This document shows, in pieces, positions 54,321 through 63,764 of a stretch of 64,000 bases of DNA (its first letter is position 1; every line of letters begins with the position of its first letter). Under the pieces are notes generated by a model, which saw only the letters and a program-made list of their open reading frames with translations, ran no database searches and was not told the DNA's origin. Position numbers and translations under genes: made by a program. Location of the stretch: the NCBI GenBank assembly GCA_963801715.1, contig CAWDGB010000015.1:1-64000 (forward strand), read 5' to 3'. This DNA is from CAVVJA01 sp963801715. Lineage in GTDB: Bacteria; Actinomycetota; Actinomycetes; Mycobacteriales; Jatrophihabitantaceae.

Positions 54321-55943
54321 TCAGACGCTTGTCAGAGTGACGGATACGTCGGACTCCTGGCTGCCACGGAAGAAGTGCATCCGCACGGTGTCGCCCGGCT
54401 TGTGCGCCTGCACGGCGACCGTCAGTTCGTCCCCGGACTCGATGAGCGTGTTATCTACCGCGGTGATCACGTCGCCAGGCTTCAGCCCGGCCTGGGCGCC
54501 CGGACCGTTCGGGGTCACCTGCAGCACGTAGGCGCCGTCGCGGCTGCCATCGGTGACGCTACGGGCAGAAATGCCGTCGGACGCATGCACGGCCTTGCCG
54601 GTATGGATCAGTTGCTGGGCGATGTCGCGGGCGGAGTTCATCGGGATAGCGAATCCAACACCGATGCTGCCGCTCTCTCCGCTTCCACCGAGGGACGCGA
54701 TCGCCGAATTCACGCCGATCACGGCGCCGGACGCATCCACCAGGGGGCCGCCGGAGTTGCCCGGGTTGATGGCGGCGTCCGTCTGGATCGCGTCGATGAC
54801 CGCGTCGGTGTCGCTGCCGTCACCGGAGAGATGTACCGGGCGGTCGATGGCGGAGACTATGCCGGACGTCACCGTGCCTCGCAGCCCCAGCGGCGAGCCG
54901 ATGGCAATGACCGGATCCCCGACCGCGACTTTGGACGAGTCGCCCAAGCTGGCGACCGTGAGGTCGGTACGGGTGACCTTGAGCACGGCGAGGTCAGTAA
55001 GCGGATCCCGGCCGACGATCTTCGCCGGCTCGCTAGCGCGGTCGCTGTAGGTCACCCGGATCGTGCCGGATGTCGCCGCCACCGAAGCCACGTGATTGTT
55101 GGTCAGGATGTAGCCGCTACGGTCGATCACGAACCCGGAGCCGGTCCCAGTGACGCCGGATCCCTGCACATCGATGGATACGACGGCCGGTGACACGCGC
55201 TTGGCGATGTCTGCCACCGACCCCGGTGGACGGTTTGCCGGCGATCCCGCTGTGCCGAGCGTCACACCACCGTTGGTCAGCACTCGGTTGGATCTCTCGG
55301 CCAACCACCAGCCGGCTCCGCCGCCCACAACTCCGGCCAGCAGTGCAGTGATCAACGTCAGCAGCAGCGCGCTGAGCCCGAATCGGCCCCGACCAACGGC
55401 GCGCGGCTCCTTCGGCTTCGCCGGCTCCGGTTCGGTTACCTCCTGGTCGGCATGCTCCGTATCGACGTCGGGGGAAAGCTGCTGCAAGCCGTCGGACGTG
55501 AAAATCGCCGGACGCCCCAGCCAGAAGGGCGAAGCCGGGTCCCGCCACGGGTCTCGCGCCGCATCCGGCTTCCACCAAGGCGACTGCGCCTTGTGCAGGG
55601 TGGGCCATATCCGGCTGCCGAGCGGCGCCTCGAAGCCGTCGGCACCCGCCCCGGGCGTCGTCGGGCCGAAGGATCGGGCGGTGCGCTCGTCGACGGGCGG
55701 CAGTGGCATCCGGTGCGTCGGGGGCATGCGCTCGCCCGGCATCGGAGCGAACACCGCGGAGCTACCGGCCGGGCGGCTGTACTCGGCTCGCTCCTGCGGA
55801 GACACCGTGGGCGGTGGCGGGCGGTAGTCCGACTCGTCGGCGCGCGGGGCGAACGAGCCACTGACGCCGGGCGGACGCAGATAGTCCGCGTCCTGCCCAC
55901 CGCCCGGCTGCTCGCCGGGCAGGCGCGTCCGGCCTGTCCTCAC
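54321..55943 (-). CDS. htrA: HtrA-like membrane serine protease (PepD/HtrA)
   Basis: About 540 residues. A long Pro-rich cytoplasmic region precedes one membrane helix (LLLTLITALLAGVVGGGAGW). The trypsin-like domain has the triad: His in YILTNNHVASVA, Asp in DPLTDLAVLKV, Ser about 397 in INPGNSGGPLVD. A PDZ domain (GPGAQAGLKPGDVITAVDNT) ends the protein. It degrades misfolded exported proteins. GTG 55943 is used; an ATG 5 nt upstream in another frame raises the possibility of a frameshift in the first codons. Confidence 0.92.
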   Translation of the reverse strand: MRTGRTRLPGEQPGGGQDADYLRPPGVSGSFAPRADESDYRPPPPTVSPQERAEYSRPAGSSAVFAPMPGERMPPTHRMPLPPVDERTARSFGPTTPGAGADGFEAPLGSRIWPTLHKAQSPWWKPDAARDPWRDPASPFWLGRPAIFTSDGLQQLSPDVDTEHADQEVTEPEPAKPKEPRAVGRGRFGLSALLLTLITALLAGVVGGGAGWWLAERSNRVLTNGGVTLGTAGSPANRPPGSVADIAKRVSPAVVSIDVQGSGVTGTGSGFVIDRSGYILTNNHVASVAATSGTIRVTYSDRASEPAKIVGRDPLTDLAVLKVTRTDLTVASLGDSSKVAVGDPVIAIGSPLGLRGTVTSGIVSAIDRPVHLSGDGSDTDAVIDAIQTDAAINPGNSGGPLVDASGAVIGVNSAIASLGGSGESGSIGVGFAIPMNSARDIAQQLIHTGKAVHASDGISARSVTDGSRDGAYVLQVTPNGPGAQAGLKPGDVITAVDNTLIESGDELTVAVQAHKPGDTVRMHFFRGSQESDVSVTLTSV

Positions 55944-56098
55944 CCATCTGGTGCTGCGCCTCCTCCGGCAATCACGCCGTCTGATCGAGTTTGCCTTACC
56001 GAGATAACCCCCGCCCACCCAGCGGTTGCTGAGAGAGGCAGACGTGTTGGCAGAGCGTGTACGGCGTGCGCCTCGCGGACCTCGACGGAACCGCAGCC

Positions 56099-56710
56099 TT
56101 ACGGGCGGGCGGGCTCGTCCTGCGGCGAGGAAATGAACGCCGGTGCCACAACCAGGGCTGGCTCGATCGCGGCGGCAGCCGTGCGGACCGGCTGTTGGTC
56201 CACCTCGGCCGGCGAGGCCGGAGCGGCTGGCGACGAGCCGGTGCTGTCGGACGCGCGCAATCCAGCCGTCAAGACGGTCACGGCAGCGACCGCGACGACT
56301 GTGGCCATGCCCACACTGCCGAAGCGTGCATACCGGCGGGAGCGCGGGGCGATCGACGGGATCAAGCCCATCGGGTGAGCGGACATGGTGGCGGCGTCGT
56401 CCCGCGGCGCAATCGATGTGCCATGAGCCGGAAATGCCGCAGAGCCATCCGGCGAGAGCGCGAGCGGCGTCGACGTGAGGACGGTCGTGACCGGCACGGC
56501 GCGGAGGCGGTCGAGCAAACCGCTCGGCAACGCCGGAGGTGGCGCGTCGCGAAGCGCGAATACCGCCTCCCGCTGGACGCTCACCGCATAGGCGCACTCC
56601 GGGCACACGGCCAGATGACGCTCGGCGCGCAGGCGCGCAGTCCTGCCGAGAACACCGTCGGCGTACGCGGCGACGGCCTCGTCGGACAGGTGCTGCACCG
56701 GGAAGTTCAT
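56099..56710 (-). CDS. rseA: Anti-sigma factor RseA-like
   Basis: A 203-residue protein with the zinc-binding anti-sigma box H-LAV-C-PE-C (RAERHLAVCPECAYAV) and one membrane helix (VGMATVVAVAAVTVLTAGLR), then an extracellular tail. It should hold SigE inactive until envelope stress. The start overlaps the sigE stop by 4 bp. Confidence 0.9.
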   Translation of the reverse strand: MNFPVQHLSDEAVAAYADGVLGRTARLRAERHLAVCPECAYAVSVQREAVFALRDAPPPALPSGLLDRLRAVPVTTVLTSTPLALSPDGSAAFPAHGTSIAPRDDAATMSAHPMGLIPSIAPRSRRYARFGSVGMATVVAVAAVTVLTAGLRASDSTGSSPAAPASPAEVDQQPVRTAAAAIEPALVVAPAFISSPQDEPARP

Positions 56711-57309
56711 GGTCGCTCGGCCGCTCCGGTCAGTGGGGCGACGGGGACTGGCTCGGTGCCGGGCTCAACGGGGCGAACGCCCGGCGCGCGGTGCGCGAGC
56801 GCTTCGCGCAGCAGCACGCGGCCGCGGTGGATCCGGGAGCGCACGGTACCCACCTTGATGCCGAGGGTGGCCGCGATCTCCTCGTAGGAGAGCTCCTCCA
56901 GGTCGCACAACACAACGGCGGCGCGGAAGTCAGCGGGTAGGGCGTCGAGAGCCTGCTGGATCTCCGGATCGAGATGCATCTCGGCATAGGCCTGCTCCGG
57001 CCCGGCGGAGTTCGACGCCAGCCGGTCACCGGCATCGTCGGGCAGCGCGTCGAATCGGATGCGCTGCCGGCGTCGGACCATGTCGAGGAACAAGTTGGTG
57101 GTGATGCGGTGCAACCAGCCCTCGAATGTTCCGGGGGTGTACTCAGCGAGCGACTTGAAGACCCGGACGAACGTCTCCTGGGTCAAATCCTCGGCGTCGG
57201 CGCGGTTGCCGGACAGCCGATACGCCAACCGGTACACGCGATCGGCGTGCTCCCGAACCACTTCGTCCCACGTGGGCGGTACCCACTGGGTGATCGCGGC
57301 CTCGGTCAC
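56707..57309 (-). CDS. sigE: ECF sigma factor SigE
   Basis: A 200-residue sigma factor: region 2 HADRVYRLAYRLSGNRADAE then DLTQETFVRVFKSLAEYTPG and TFEGWLHRITTNLFLDMVRR; region 4 DLEELSYEEIAATLGIKVGT then VRSRIHRGRVLLREAL. It closely matches mycobacterial SigE in sequence and gene order (sigE-rseA-htrA-tatB). GTG 57309 is preferred because the chain begins VTEAAITQW. A sigma-E-like promoter lies upstream. Confidence 0.95.
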   Translation of the reverse strand: MTEAAITQWVPPTWDEVVREHADRVYRLAYRLSGNRADAEDLTQETFVRVFKSLAEYTPGTFEGWLHRITTNLFLDMVRRRQRIRFDALPDDAGDRLASNSAGPEQAYAEMHLDPEIQQALDALPADFRAAVVLCDLEELSYEEIAATLGIKVGTVRSRIHRGRVLLREALAHRAPGVRPVEPGTEPVPVAPLTGAAERP

Positions 57310-57373
57310 CTGTTCACCTCGTCTGCCGATACTGGTGCAATACAGGGAACCAGCTCTGGCGTCCACGCGGTGC

Positions 57374-57400
57374 AACGCCTCAGCGTTCCTTAACGTTCCC
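57374..57400 (-). promoter_or_regulatory. Candidate SigE/SigH-type promoter of sigE
   Basis: On the minus strand GGGAAC (57400-57395) is followed after exactly 17 bp by CGTT (57377-57374), the GGAAC-N17-19-CGTT pattern of ECF promoters recognised by SigE/SigH-type factors. A start near 57365 would leave about 55 nt before the sigE GTG. It implies autoregulation. Confidence 0.6.
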
Positions 57401-57564
57401 GGCGCGCAGGGGCTGCGGCGCTGAGCGATATCGTGCCGAGCTGGCCCTGGAGAATCCTGAGCACGACATCGGTATTACCTGTGAGCGATCAGGGAGGACG
57501 GATACCGTCACCTGAGAACAACGGCCCGTCCCATCATCCACAAGCAGGCCCCTACGCTCACCGT

Positions 57565-58926
57565 GTGCACCGATACACGCCGGAAGCAGAGCGCACCGTC
57601 CAGGCACTCGCCGACTGCTGCCTCGACCGGCTGGCCCTGATGCATCCGCTCAACCGTCCGGCCGCTCCCGAACAGCTCGAGGCCGCAGCCGGTGCGACGG
57701 TGGTTCCCCACGGGCTCGGAGCCGACGAGGCGCTGCGTCTTTGGACGGACGTACTCGGGCCGGCGTGCCTGTCCGTCGACCATCCGCGATACCTGTCCTT
57801 CATCCCGAGTGCGCCATCGACGGCGGCAGCTGCGTTCGACATGCTCGTCGGCGCGTCGAATGTCTACGGCGGATCGTGGCTCGAGGGCTCCGGTGCGGTC
57901 TACGCCGAAAATCAGGCGCTGCGCTGGATCGCCGAACTGGCCGGTCTTCCGCCCACGTCCGGCGGAGTATTCGCGCAGGGCGGGACGGTCGCCAATCTGT
58001 CCGCTCTCGTAGCTGCGCGGGAAGCGGCCCTGGAGCGGCGCGGCTCCCGCCGCCCGCCACGCTGGGCGGTCTGCCTCACCGAGGAGACCCACTCGTCGAT
58101 CAAACACGCCCTGCGCGTGGTGATGGACGTTGAGATCATCGAAATCCCCGGCGACGAGCGCGGCCGCATGACGGGCGAGGCGCTCCGCCAAGCCGTCTCC
58201 GAGCTGTCGGCCAGCACGGTCGACGGCATCTTTGCTGCCGTGGCCACGGCCGGTACCACGAATGTCGGCGGGGTCGATGACATCGACGGCATCGCCGACG
58301 TGGCGGCCGAGCATGGCTGGTGGCTCCATGTCGACGGTGCCTACGGCGGTGCGGGGCTCGCCGCGCCGAGCATCCGCCACCTGTTCCGCGGCATCGAGCG
58401 GGCCGACTCGTTCATTGTCGATCCCCACAAGTGGCTGTTCGCCCCGTTCGACTCGTGCGCCCTCCTCTATCGCGACCCGGTTCTCGGCCGCGCCGCTCAC
58501 ACTCTGCACGCCGGCTACCTCGACCCCGTTACCGCCGAGGACCAGTGGAATCCCTCGGATTTCTCGATTCAGCTCACCCGCCGGGCCCGAGGCTTGCCTT
58601 TCTGGTTCTCCCTCGCCGTGCACGGCACTGACGCCTACCGCGACGCAATCGAACACACGTTGGACGTCGCCCGAGCCGGGGCCGCGATCATTCGAGCCGC
58701 CGAGCATGTGCGGCTGATGGTCGAGCCGGATCTGTCGGTGCTGATCTTCGAACGAATCGGGTGGACCGCGGACGACTACGCGCGCTGGTCGGCCCGGCTG
58801 CTGGCGGAGCAAGTGGCTTTCGTGACGCCTACCCGGCACCGCAATCAGCCGTGTACGCGCTTCGCGATCGTCAACCCGCTCACCACCGCCGATGATCTGG
58901 CGTTGATCATCGAGTCGATGCAGTGA
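57565..58926 (+). CDS. PLP-dependent group II decarboxylase-like enzyme
   Basis: A 453-residue enzyme of the aromatic-L-amino-acid/glutamate decarboxylase fold: GVFAQGGTVANLSALVAARE, the stacking-His region VCLTEETHSSIKHALRV, WWLHVDGAYGGAGLAAPS with the PLP-binding Asp, and the Schiff-base Lys in SFIVDPHKWLFAPFD. GTG 57565 is used; an in-frame GTG 57481 is possible. It is convergent with nothing and divergent from sigE. Substrate unknown. Confidence 0.85.
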   Translation: MHRYTPEAERTVQALADCCLDRLALMHPLNRPAAPEQLEAAAGATVVPHGLGADEALRLWTDVLGPACLSVDHPRYLSFIPSAPSTAAAAFDMLVGASNVYGGSWLEGSGAVYAENQALRWIAELAGLPPTSGGVFAQGGTVANLSALVAAREAALERRGSRRPPRWAVCLTEETHSSIKHALRVVMDVEIIEIPGDERGRMTGEALRQAVSELSASTVDGIFAAVATAGTTNVGGVDDIDGIADVAAEHGWWLHVDGAYGGAGLAAPSIRHLFRGIERADSFIVDPHKWLFAPFDSCALLYRDPVLGRAAHTLHAGYLDPVTAEDQWNPSDFSIQLTRRARGLPFWFSLAVHGTDAYRDAIEHTLDVARAGAAIIRAAEHVRLMVEPDLSVLIFERIGWTADDYARWSARLLAEQVAFVTPTRHRNQPCTRFAIVNPLTTADDLALIIESMQ

Positions 58927-58956
58927 CCTACTCGGCAATAGCTAGCATCTGACGTC

Positions 58957-59600
58957 ATGACCGAACCCAAAATCGGCGTCCCTAGCCTGGCTTTCGTCGA
59001 GAAATGGGTCGAGGAGGACGAGCCGTTGCAGACGGCTCGCCAGCATGCGACGAGAACTCGGAACGTGTGTGCCGATCGGCTCCGGCACGCGGCGCTGCGC
59101 TTCGGTTCCTGGCCGCGGCCATTGACGCGAAGGCGGTCGTCGAAGTCGGCACGGGCGCCGGAACGTCAGGAATCTGGCTGCTTCGCGGAATGCGTCCGGA
59201 CGGCGTGCTTACCACGGTCGACATCGAGGGCGAGCACCAGCGGCTGGCCAAACAGGCTTATGCCGCCGCAGGCATCCCGCCGGGCCGCTACCGGCTGATC
59301 AACGGCCAAGCGGGAGACGTACTTCCCCGATTGACTGACGGCGCCTATGACCTGGTATTCGTTGACGCGGACAAGACCGGCTACGTCGACTACCTCGAGC
59401 AAGCTGTTCGGCTGCTTCGGCCAGGCGGAGTCGTGGCGTTCGACAACGCTCTGCGCGCGGACCAGGTTGCGGACGCGACGGTCCGGGACGTGGCGACGGT
59501 CACGGTGCGCGAGGTGGTGCGTTCGGTGCACGACAACGAGCAGCTCGTCCCCGCCCTGCTACCGGTTGGGGACGGATTGCTGGTCGCCGTCAAGCGCTAG
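58957..59600 (+). CDS. O-methyltransferase (Rv1220c-like), two frameshifts
   Basis: Read across frames near 59050 and 59095, this is a 213-residue class I methyltransferase: VPSLAFVEKWVEEDEPLQTA, RELGTCVPIGSG, AALRFLAAAIDAKAVVEVGT then GAGTSGIWLLRGM, and YDLVFVDADKTGYVDYLEQA. It matches the O-methyltransferase found next to sigE in mycobacteria. The frame breaks look like sequence errors. Substrate unknown. Confidence 0.85.
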
Positions 59601-59641
59601 GGCTTGCCCGGCCGGATCCGCCAGTACTGTGGCCCATCGAA

Positions 59642-59923
59642 ATGGTCTGCTACGTCGACGCGGTGCGGTCATATCCCACCGCCGGGCTGCGCTTCGGCGA
59701 GTACTGCCATCTGCTGGCTGACTCTCGCGAAGAGCTGCACGCGATGGCTGACCAGCTGGGCATGCCGCGGCGGTTCTTCCAGGAGCATCCGTGGCGCTGG
59801 CACTACGACCTGCCGGAGCACCTGCGGACCGACGCGGTCCGGCTCGGCGCCCGCGAGGTGTCCATGCACGAGGTCGGCGCGCTGCTGCGCGCTCGTCGGG
59901 CGAGGCTCCCGGCCGATGCCTGA
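59642..59923 (+). CDS. DUF4031 protein
   Basis: A 93-residue protein starting MVCYVDAVRSYPTAGLRFGE with YCHLLADSREELHAMADQLG and HPWRWHYDLPEHLRTDAVRL, the DUF4031 pattern. Function unknown. Its stop overlaps the GPP34 gene start by 8 bp. Confidence 0.85.
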   Translation: MVCYVDAVRSYPTAGLRFGEYCHLLADSREELHAMADQLGMPRRFFQEHPWRWHYDLPEHLRTDAVRLGAREVSMHEVGALLRARRARLPADA

Positions 59924-60575
59924 TGAGCTGATCGCCACCGACCTGCTGCGTATCGCGCGTGACCCCAGCACTGGACGGCTCGTCCGGCGCAACACCCTCG
60001 CGGTCGGCCTCCGAGCCGCGTTGTTCGCCGAACTCGCCCTCGCCGGACAGATCGTGGACAACGCAGGAGCGCCCCAGGCGATCAGCGGCGCACCGAACCC
60101 GCACCGGTTTCTCGACCAGATCCGGGACGCGGTGGCTGCCCGGCCCGAGGTCTCGTGGCCTCGATGGTTTCGGCATGTGCACGGCGACCGCGTCGCGTTG
60201 GTCAACGAGCTGATCAATGACGAGTTGTGGACGCCGGTGGGACGGCACCGCTATACGGACGTGGACGCCGCGAGCATGCTCGACCGCGCTCGCCGACTGA
60301 CCGCCGTCGGGGCATTGCGCACGCCGCCCGCGAATTCTCCGGACGCGGTCCTCGCCATGTTGCTGGTGATATGCGGCGCGACAGCGGTCCCTGAGACGAT
60401 CGGACGGCCCCCGGCCCGTCCCTCGCCCCGGCCGAAGGCGATGCGGAAAGAGTTGCGGCCGCTGCTGGACGCCATCGGCCCGCGCGACGATCCGGTCCGG
60501 GTAGCGGTGCAATGTGCCGTCGGAACCGGCGCCACCGTCGTCCGAAAGGTGCGCCGAGGGCACATGGTGGCATGA
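59916..60575 (+). CDS. GPP34-family phosphoprotein (GOLPH3-like)
   Basis: A 219-residue protein: DPSTGRLVRRNTLAVGLRAA, LFAELALAGQIVDNAGAPQA, and ALRTPPANSPDAVLAMLLVI in the all-helical GPP34 fold, related to eukaryotic GOLPH3 that binds phosphoinositides. Bacterial members are common in actinobacteria with no settled role. Coupled to DUF4031 and 41 bp upstream of fbiA. Confidence 0.85.
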   Translation: MPDELIATDLLRIARDPSTGRLVRRNTLAVGLRAALFAELALAGQIVDNAGAPQAISGAPNPHRFLDQIRDAVAARPEVSWPRWFRHVHGDRVALVNELINDELWTPVGRHRYTDVDAASMLDRARRLTAVGALRTPPANSPDAVLAMLLVICGATAVPETIGRPPARPSPRPKAMRKELRPLLDAIGPRDDPVRVAVQCAVGTGATVVRKVRRGHMVA

Positions 60576-60616
60576 TCATTCCGCATCCGCCTGCTCGCTT
60601 ACCGTAAGTTCGACAC

Positions 60617-61566
60617 GTGCGCATCACAGTGCTGGCCGGAGGCATAGGCGGCGCGCGCTACCTGCGGGGAGTTCGTGCCGCCCATCCGGCCGACGAGGTC
60701 ATAGCGATCGTGAATACCGGCGACGACATCACGCTGCACGGGCTGCGAATCTGCCCGGATCTGGACAGCGTCATGTATACGCTCGGAGGCGGTATCGACG
60801 CGGAACGCGGTTGGGGCCGGGCCGAGGAGAGCTGGCGCATTCGCGACGAGCTGGCGACGTACGGGGTCGAGCCGACCTGGTTCGGCCTCGGCGATCTCGA
60901 CATCGCGACCCACCTGGTACGGACCCAGATGCTGGATGCTGGATATCCGCTCTCCGAGGTGACCGCCGCACTGTGCGATCGCTGGAAACCCGGTGTGCGC
61001 TTGCTCCCGATGAGCGACGAGCGCTGCGAAACGCACGTGATCGTCGAGCTGCCCGACGATGCCGGGCGGCACGCTATCCACTTCCAGGAGTGGTGGATCC
61101 GTTATCGCGCGGCCTTGCCGGCCCACGCGTTCGTACAGGTCGGCCTGGACGATGCCAAGCCCGCGCCGGGCGTGCTGGAGGCCATCCTGCACGCCGATGT
61201 CTGCTGATCGCACCTAGCAACCCGGTGGTCAGTATTGGGACGATCCTGGCCGTGGCGGGAGTCCGGGATGCGGTGTCGACGACAACCGCACCCGTCGTCG
61301 GTGTCTCCCCCATCATCGGTAGCGCGCCGGTGCGGGGCATGGCCGACGCGTGCCTGGCCGCGATCGGCGTCGAGGTGAGCGCAGCCGGTGTTGGCCGGCA
61401 CTATGGCTCCCGCGGATCGGGCGGCGTGCTCGACGGCTGGCTGGTGCACAGCAGCGATACGGCCGACGTGCCCGGCGTGGCGGTCCGCTCCGTCCCGCTC
61501 CTCATGTCGGATGACGCCGCGACCGCCGGCATGGTCCACGCTGCCTTGGAGCTGGCCGGTGTCTGA
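60617..61566 (+). CDS. fbiA: 2-phospho-L-lactate transferase FbiA (CofD), one frameshift
   Basis: About 316 residues: ITVLAGGIGGARYLRGVRAA binds the nucleotide, VIAIVNTGDDITLHGLRICP and GWKPGVR-like WKPGVRLLPMSDERCETHVI follow; after a frame change near 61200 (expected DVLLIAPSNP) it continues LIAPSNPVVSIGTILAVAGV and RDAVSTTTAPVVGVSP. FbiA joins the activated phospho-moiety to Fo to build (dehydro-)F420-0. The gene is otherwise complete, and coenzyme F420 genes are conserved, so the frameshift is probably an artefact. Confidence 0.93.
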
Positions 61567-62914
61567 CTTCCCGCCCGCCGACCACGGCGCCACTCGCCTC
61601 GAGATCATGCCGGTCACGGGAATGCCGGATCTGCGGCCCGGTGACGATCTCGTCGCTGCTGTCGCCGATGCGGCACCACAGTTGCAGGACGGCGACGTAC
61701 TGGTCGTGACCTCCAAGGTCGTATCGAAGATCGAGGGCAGGCTCATCACGTTGCCGACCGCCGACGCCGATGTGCGCGAGCAGGCGCGACGGGAGGCGGT
61801 GGACGAGGAATCGGTGCGGGTCGTCGCCACCCGGGGCGATCTGCGGATCGTCCAGAACCGGCAAGGGCTCGTGCTCGCCGCCGCGGGCGTGGACAGCTCG
61901 AATGTCGCCCGCAACGAACTCGCACTGCTGCCCGTCGACCCGGACGCCTCGGCCGCCCGGCTGCGGGAGGGACTGCGGGCCAAGCTCGGCGTCGATGTCG
62001 CCGTCATCGTCAGCGACTCCATGGGCCGGCCGTGGCGAACTGGCATCACCGACACGGCCATCGGAGTGGCTGGACTCAGTGCGGTGTTCGACGCTCGAGG
62101 TCAGTTGGACGCACACGGCAACCTCCTCGAGGTGACCCAGGTCGCCGTCGCCGACGAGATCGCCGCCGCAGCCGATCTGGTCAAGGGCAAGCTGCGCGGT
62201 GTTCCCGTCGCGATCGCGCGAGGGCTTGCCGTCAATGGCAAGCTGCCTGACGACGGGCTCGGGAGCGCGACGCTCGTCCGCAGTCCGGAGGAGGACATGT
62301 TCCGGCTGGGCACGGCCGAAGCGATCGCGGTGGGTCGAACGGAGGCCGGCGGCCCGACCGTCGAGCCACCACTGCTGCACGCGGATGCTGTCGTCGTCGT
62401 GGCGATGTTCGCCGCAGAAACGGCAGCAGAAGCGTCCGTACAGCAGGCATTCCTCGCTTTCCTCGCCGCCCGCCCGGATGCGATGTGGCGCTCCTGCGTG
62501 CCCGGCCACCTAACGGCCAGTGCGCTGGTGCTCGATCCGGCACGACGATCGGTGCTGCTCACGCTCCACCCTCGCCAGGGACTGTGGTTGCAGCTCGGCG
62601 GGCACTGTGAGCGAGGCGACCGTTCATTGCTGGACGCTGCCGCCCGCGAGGCGCGCGAGGAGTCGGGAATCGGCGCTTTGTCCTTCGACCCGCGACCGAT
62701 CAGCCTCGACGTGCACTCCCTGACGTGCTCGCTCGGCGTGCCGACCCGACATTTCGACGTCACCTACCTGGCGATAGCTCCCGACAGCGCACCACTGTCG
62801 CAAAGTCACGAGTCGCTCGATCTTCGCTGGGTCACCTGGGACGCCTTGCCCGAAGGCGCGGCACCTAACCTGCCCGCCATGATCGAGGCCGCTCGTCGCC
62901 GGATCGACGCCTGA
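61559..62914 (+). CDS. fbiB: FbiB-like: CofE F420 gamma-glutamyl ligase fused to a Nudix domain
   Basis: A single 451-residue frame. Residues 1-255 are CofE: GDVLVVTSKVVSKIEGRLIT, VARNELALLPVDPDASAARL and SDSMGRPWRTGITDTAIGVA, ending SPEEDMFRLGTAEAI. The second half is not the nitroreductase domain of mycobacterial FbiB but a Nudix hydrolase (about 270-451) with GGHCERGDRSLLDAAARE and EESGI. In other actinobacteria a similar Nudix gene is separate and follows fbiB. The fusion could be real or produced by an indel near 62350. GTG 61559 overlaps fbiA by 8 bp. Confidence 0.88.
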   Translation: MSDFPPADHGATRLEIMPVTGMPDLRPGDDLVAAVADAAPQLQDGDVLVVTSKVVSKIEGRLITLPTADADVREQARREAVDEESVRVVATRGDLRIVQNRQGLVLAAAGVDSSNVARNELALLPVDPDASAARLREGLRAKLGVDVAVIVSDSMGRPWRTGITDTAIGVAGLSAVFDARGQLDAHGNLLEVTQVAVADEIAAAADLVKGKLRGVPVAIARGLAVNGKLPDDGLGSATLVRSPEEDMFRLGTAEAIAVGRTEAGGPTVEPPLLHADAVVVVAMFAAETAAEASVQQAFLAFLAARPDAMWRSCVPGHLTASALVLDPARRSVLLTLHPRQGLWLQLGGHCERGDRSLLDAAAREAREESGIGALSFDPRPISLDVHSLTCSLGVPTRHFDVTYLAIAPDSAPLSQSHESLDLRWVTWDALPEGAAPNLPAMIEAARRRIDA

Positions 62915-63744
62915 TGGCGGACTTGGCCTCCGCGGTCGACCAGGTCGCGAAGTGGCCGGTGGGCGCAGCGGCGGCCGCGGCGGTCGGGCCGAATGGCGTG
63001 CTCGCAGCGACCGGGCCGGTCAACCGCCAATTCCCGCTCGCCTCAGTAACGAAACCGCTCGCGGTGCTCAGCGCGCTCGTCGCCGTCGAAGAGGGCGCGG
63101 TCGAACTCACCGACGCCGCGGATGAGGACCTGGTGCCCGGCGCGACCATCCGCCACCTGATGTCCCACGCCTCCGGGCTCGCACCCGACGAGCTGAAACG
63201 GATGTTCCCGCCGGCCGGGCGGCGGGTGTATTCCCACGTCGGCATCGAGTTGCTCGCAGATCTGGTCGAGCGTGCTGTCGGCATGCCATTCGGCTCGTAT
63301 TTCCAAGAATCGCTGGCCGGGCCGCTGGGATTGAGCGATACCCATCTTGCCGGATCCCCCGCTCGGGACGGTCTGGCGTCCGTCGCGGACCTGGCGCGGG
63401 TCGTCGCCGAGCTGCTCGCGCCGTCCGGCTGGCTGCACGCTGCGACGCTGTCAGACGCGGCGAGCATCCAGTACCCGGGCCTCCGGGGGGTCGTGCCGGG
63501 CTTCGGCAGCCAGAACCCGAACGACTGGGGGCTTGGCTTCGAAATCCGGTCCGGCAAGCACCCCCACTGGACCGGCACCCACAACTCGCCCGCGACCTAC
63601 GGCCACTTCGGGCTGAGCGGATCCATGTTCTGGATCGATCCGGAACGCCGTATCGGACTGGTCGCGCTGGCTGACCGTTCATTCGGCGACTGGGCCAAAA
63701 CGGCCTGGCCGGCGCTGTCCGACGCCGTTCTCACGGCGGCGTGA
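62914..63744 (+). CDS. Serine beta-lactamase-like hydrolase
   Basis: A 276-residue cytosolic-looking member of the beta-lactamase/class C family: SxxK in LASVTKPLAVL, a YSH motif at the YxN position (RRVYSHVGIELLADLVE), and HFGLSGSMFWID near the end as the HxG box. ATG 62914 overlaps the fbiB stop by 1 bp (TGATG), so it is coupled to F420 genes. No signal peptide is seen. Substrate unknown. Confidence 0.85.
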   Translation: MADLASAVDQVAKWPVGAAAAAAVGPNGVLAATGPVNRQFPLASVTKPLAVLSALVAVEEGAVELTDAADEDLVPGATIRHLMSHASGLAPDELKRMFPPAGRRVYSHVGIELLADLVERAVGMPFGSYFQESLAGPLGLSDTHLAGSPARDGLASVADLARVVAELLAPSGWLHAATLSDAASIQYPGLRGVVPGFGSQNPNDWGLGFEIRSGKHPHWTGTHNSPATYGHFGLSGSMFWIDPERRIGLVALADRSFGDWAKTAWPALSDAVLTAA

Positions 63745-63764
63745 CAACGCCGGGCGAGCCGGGG

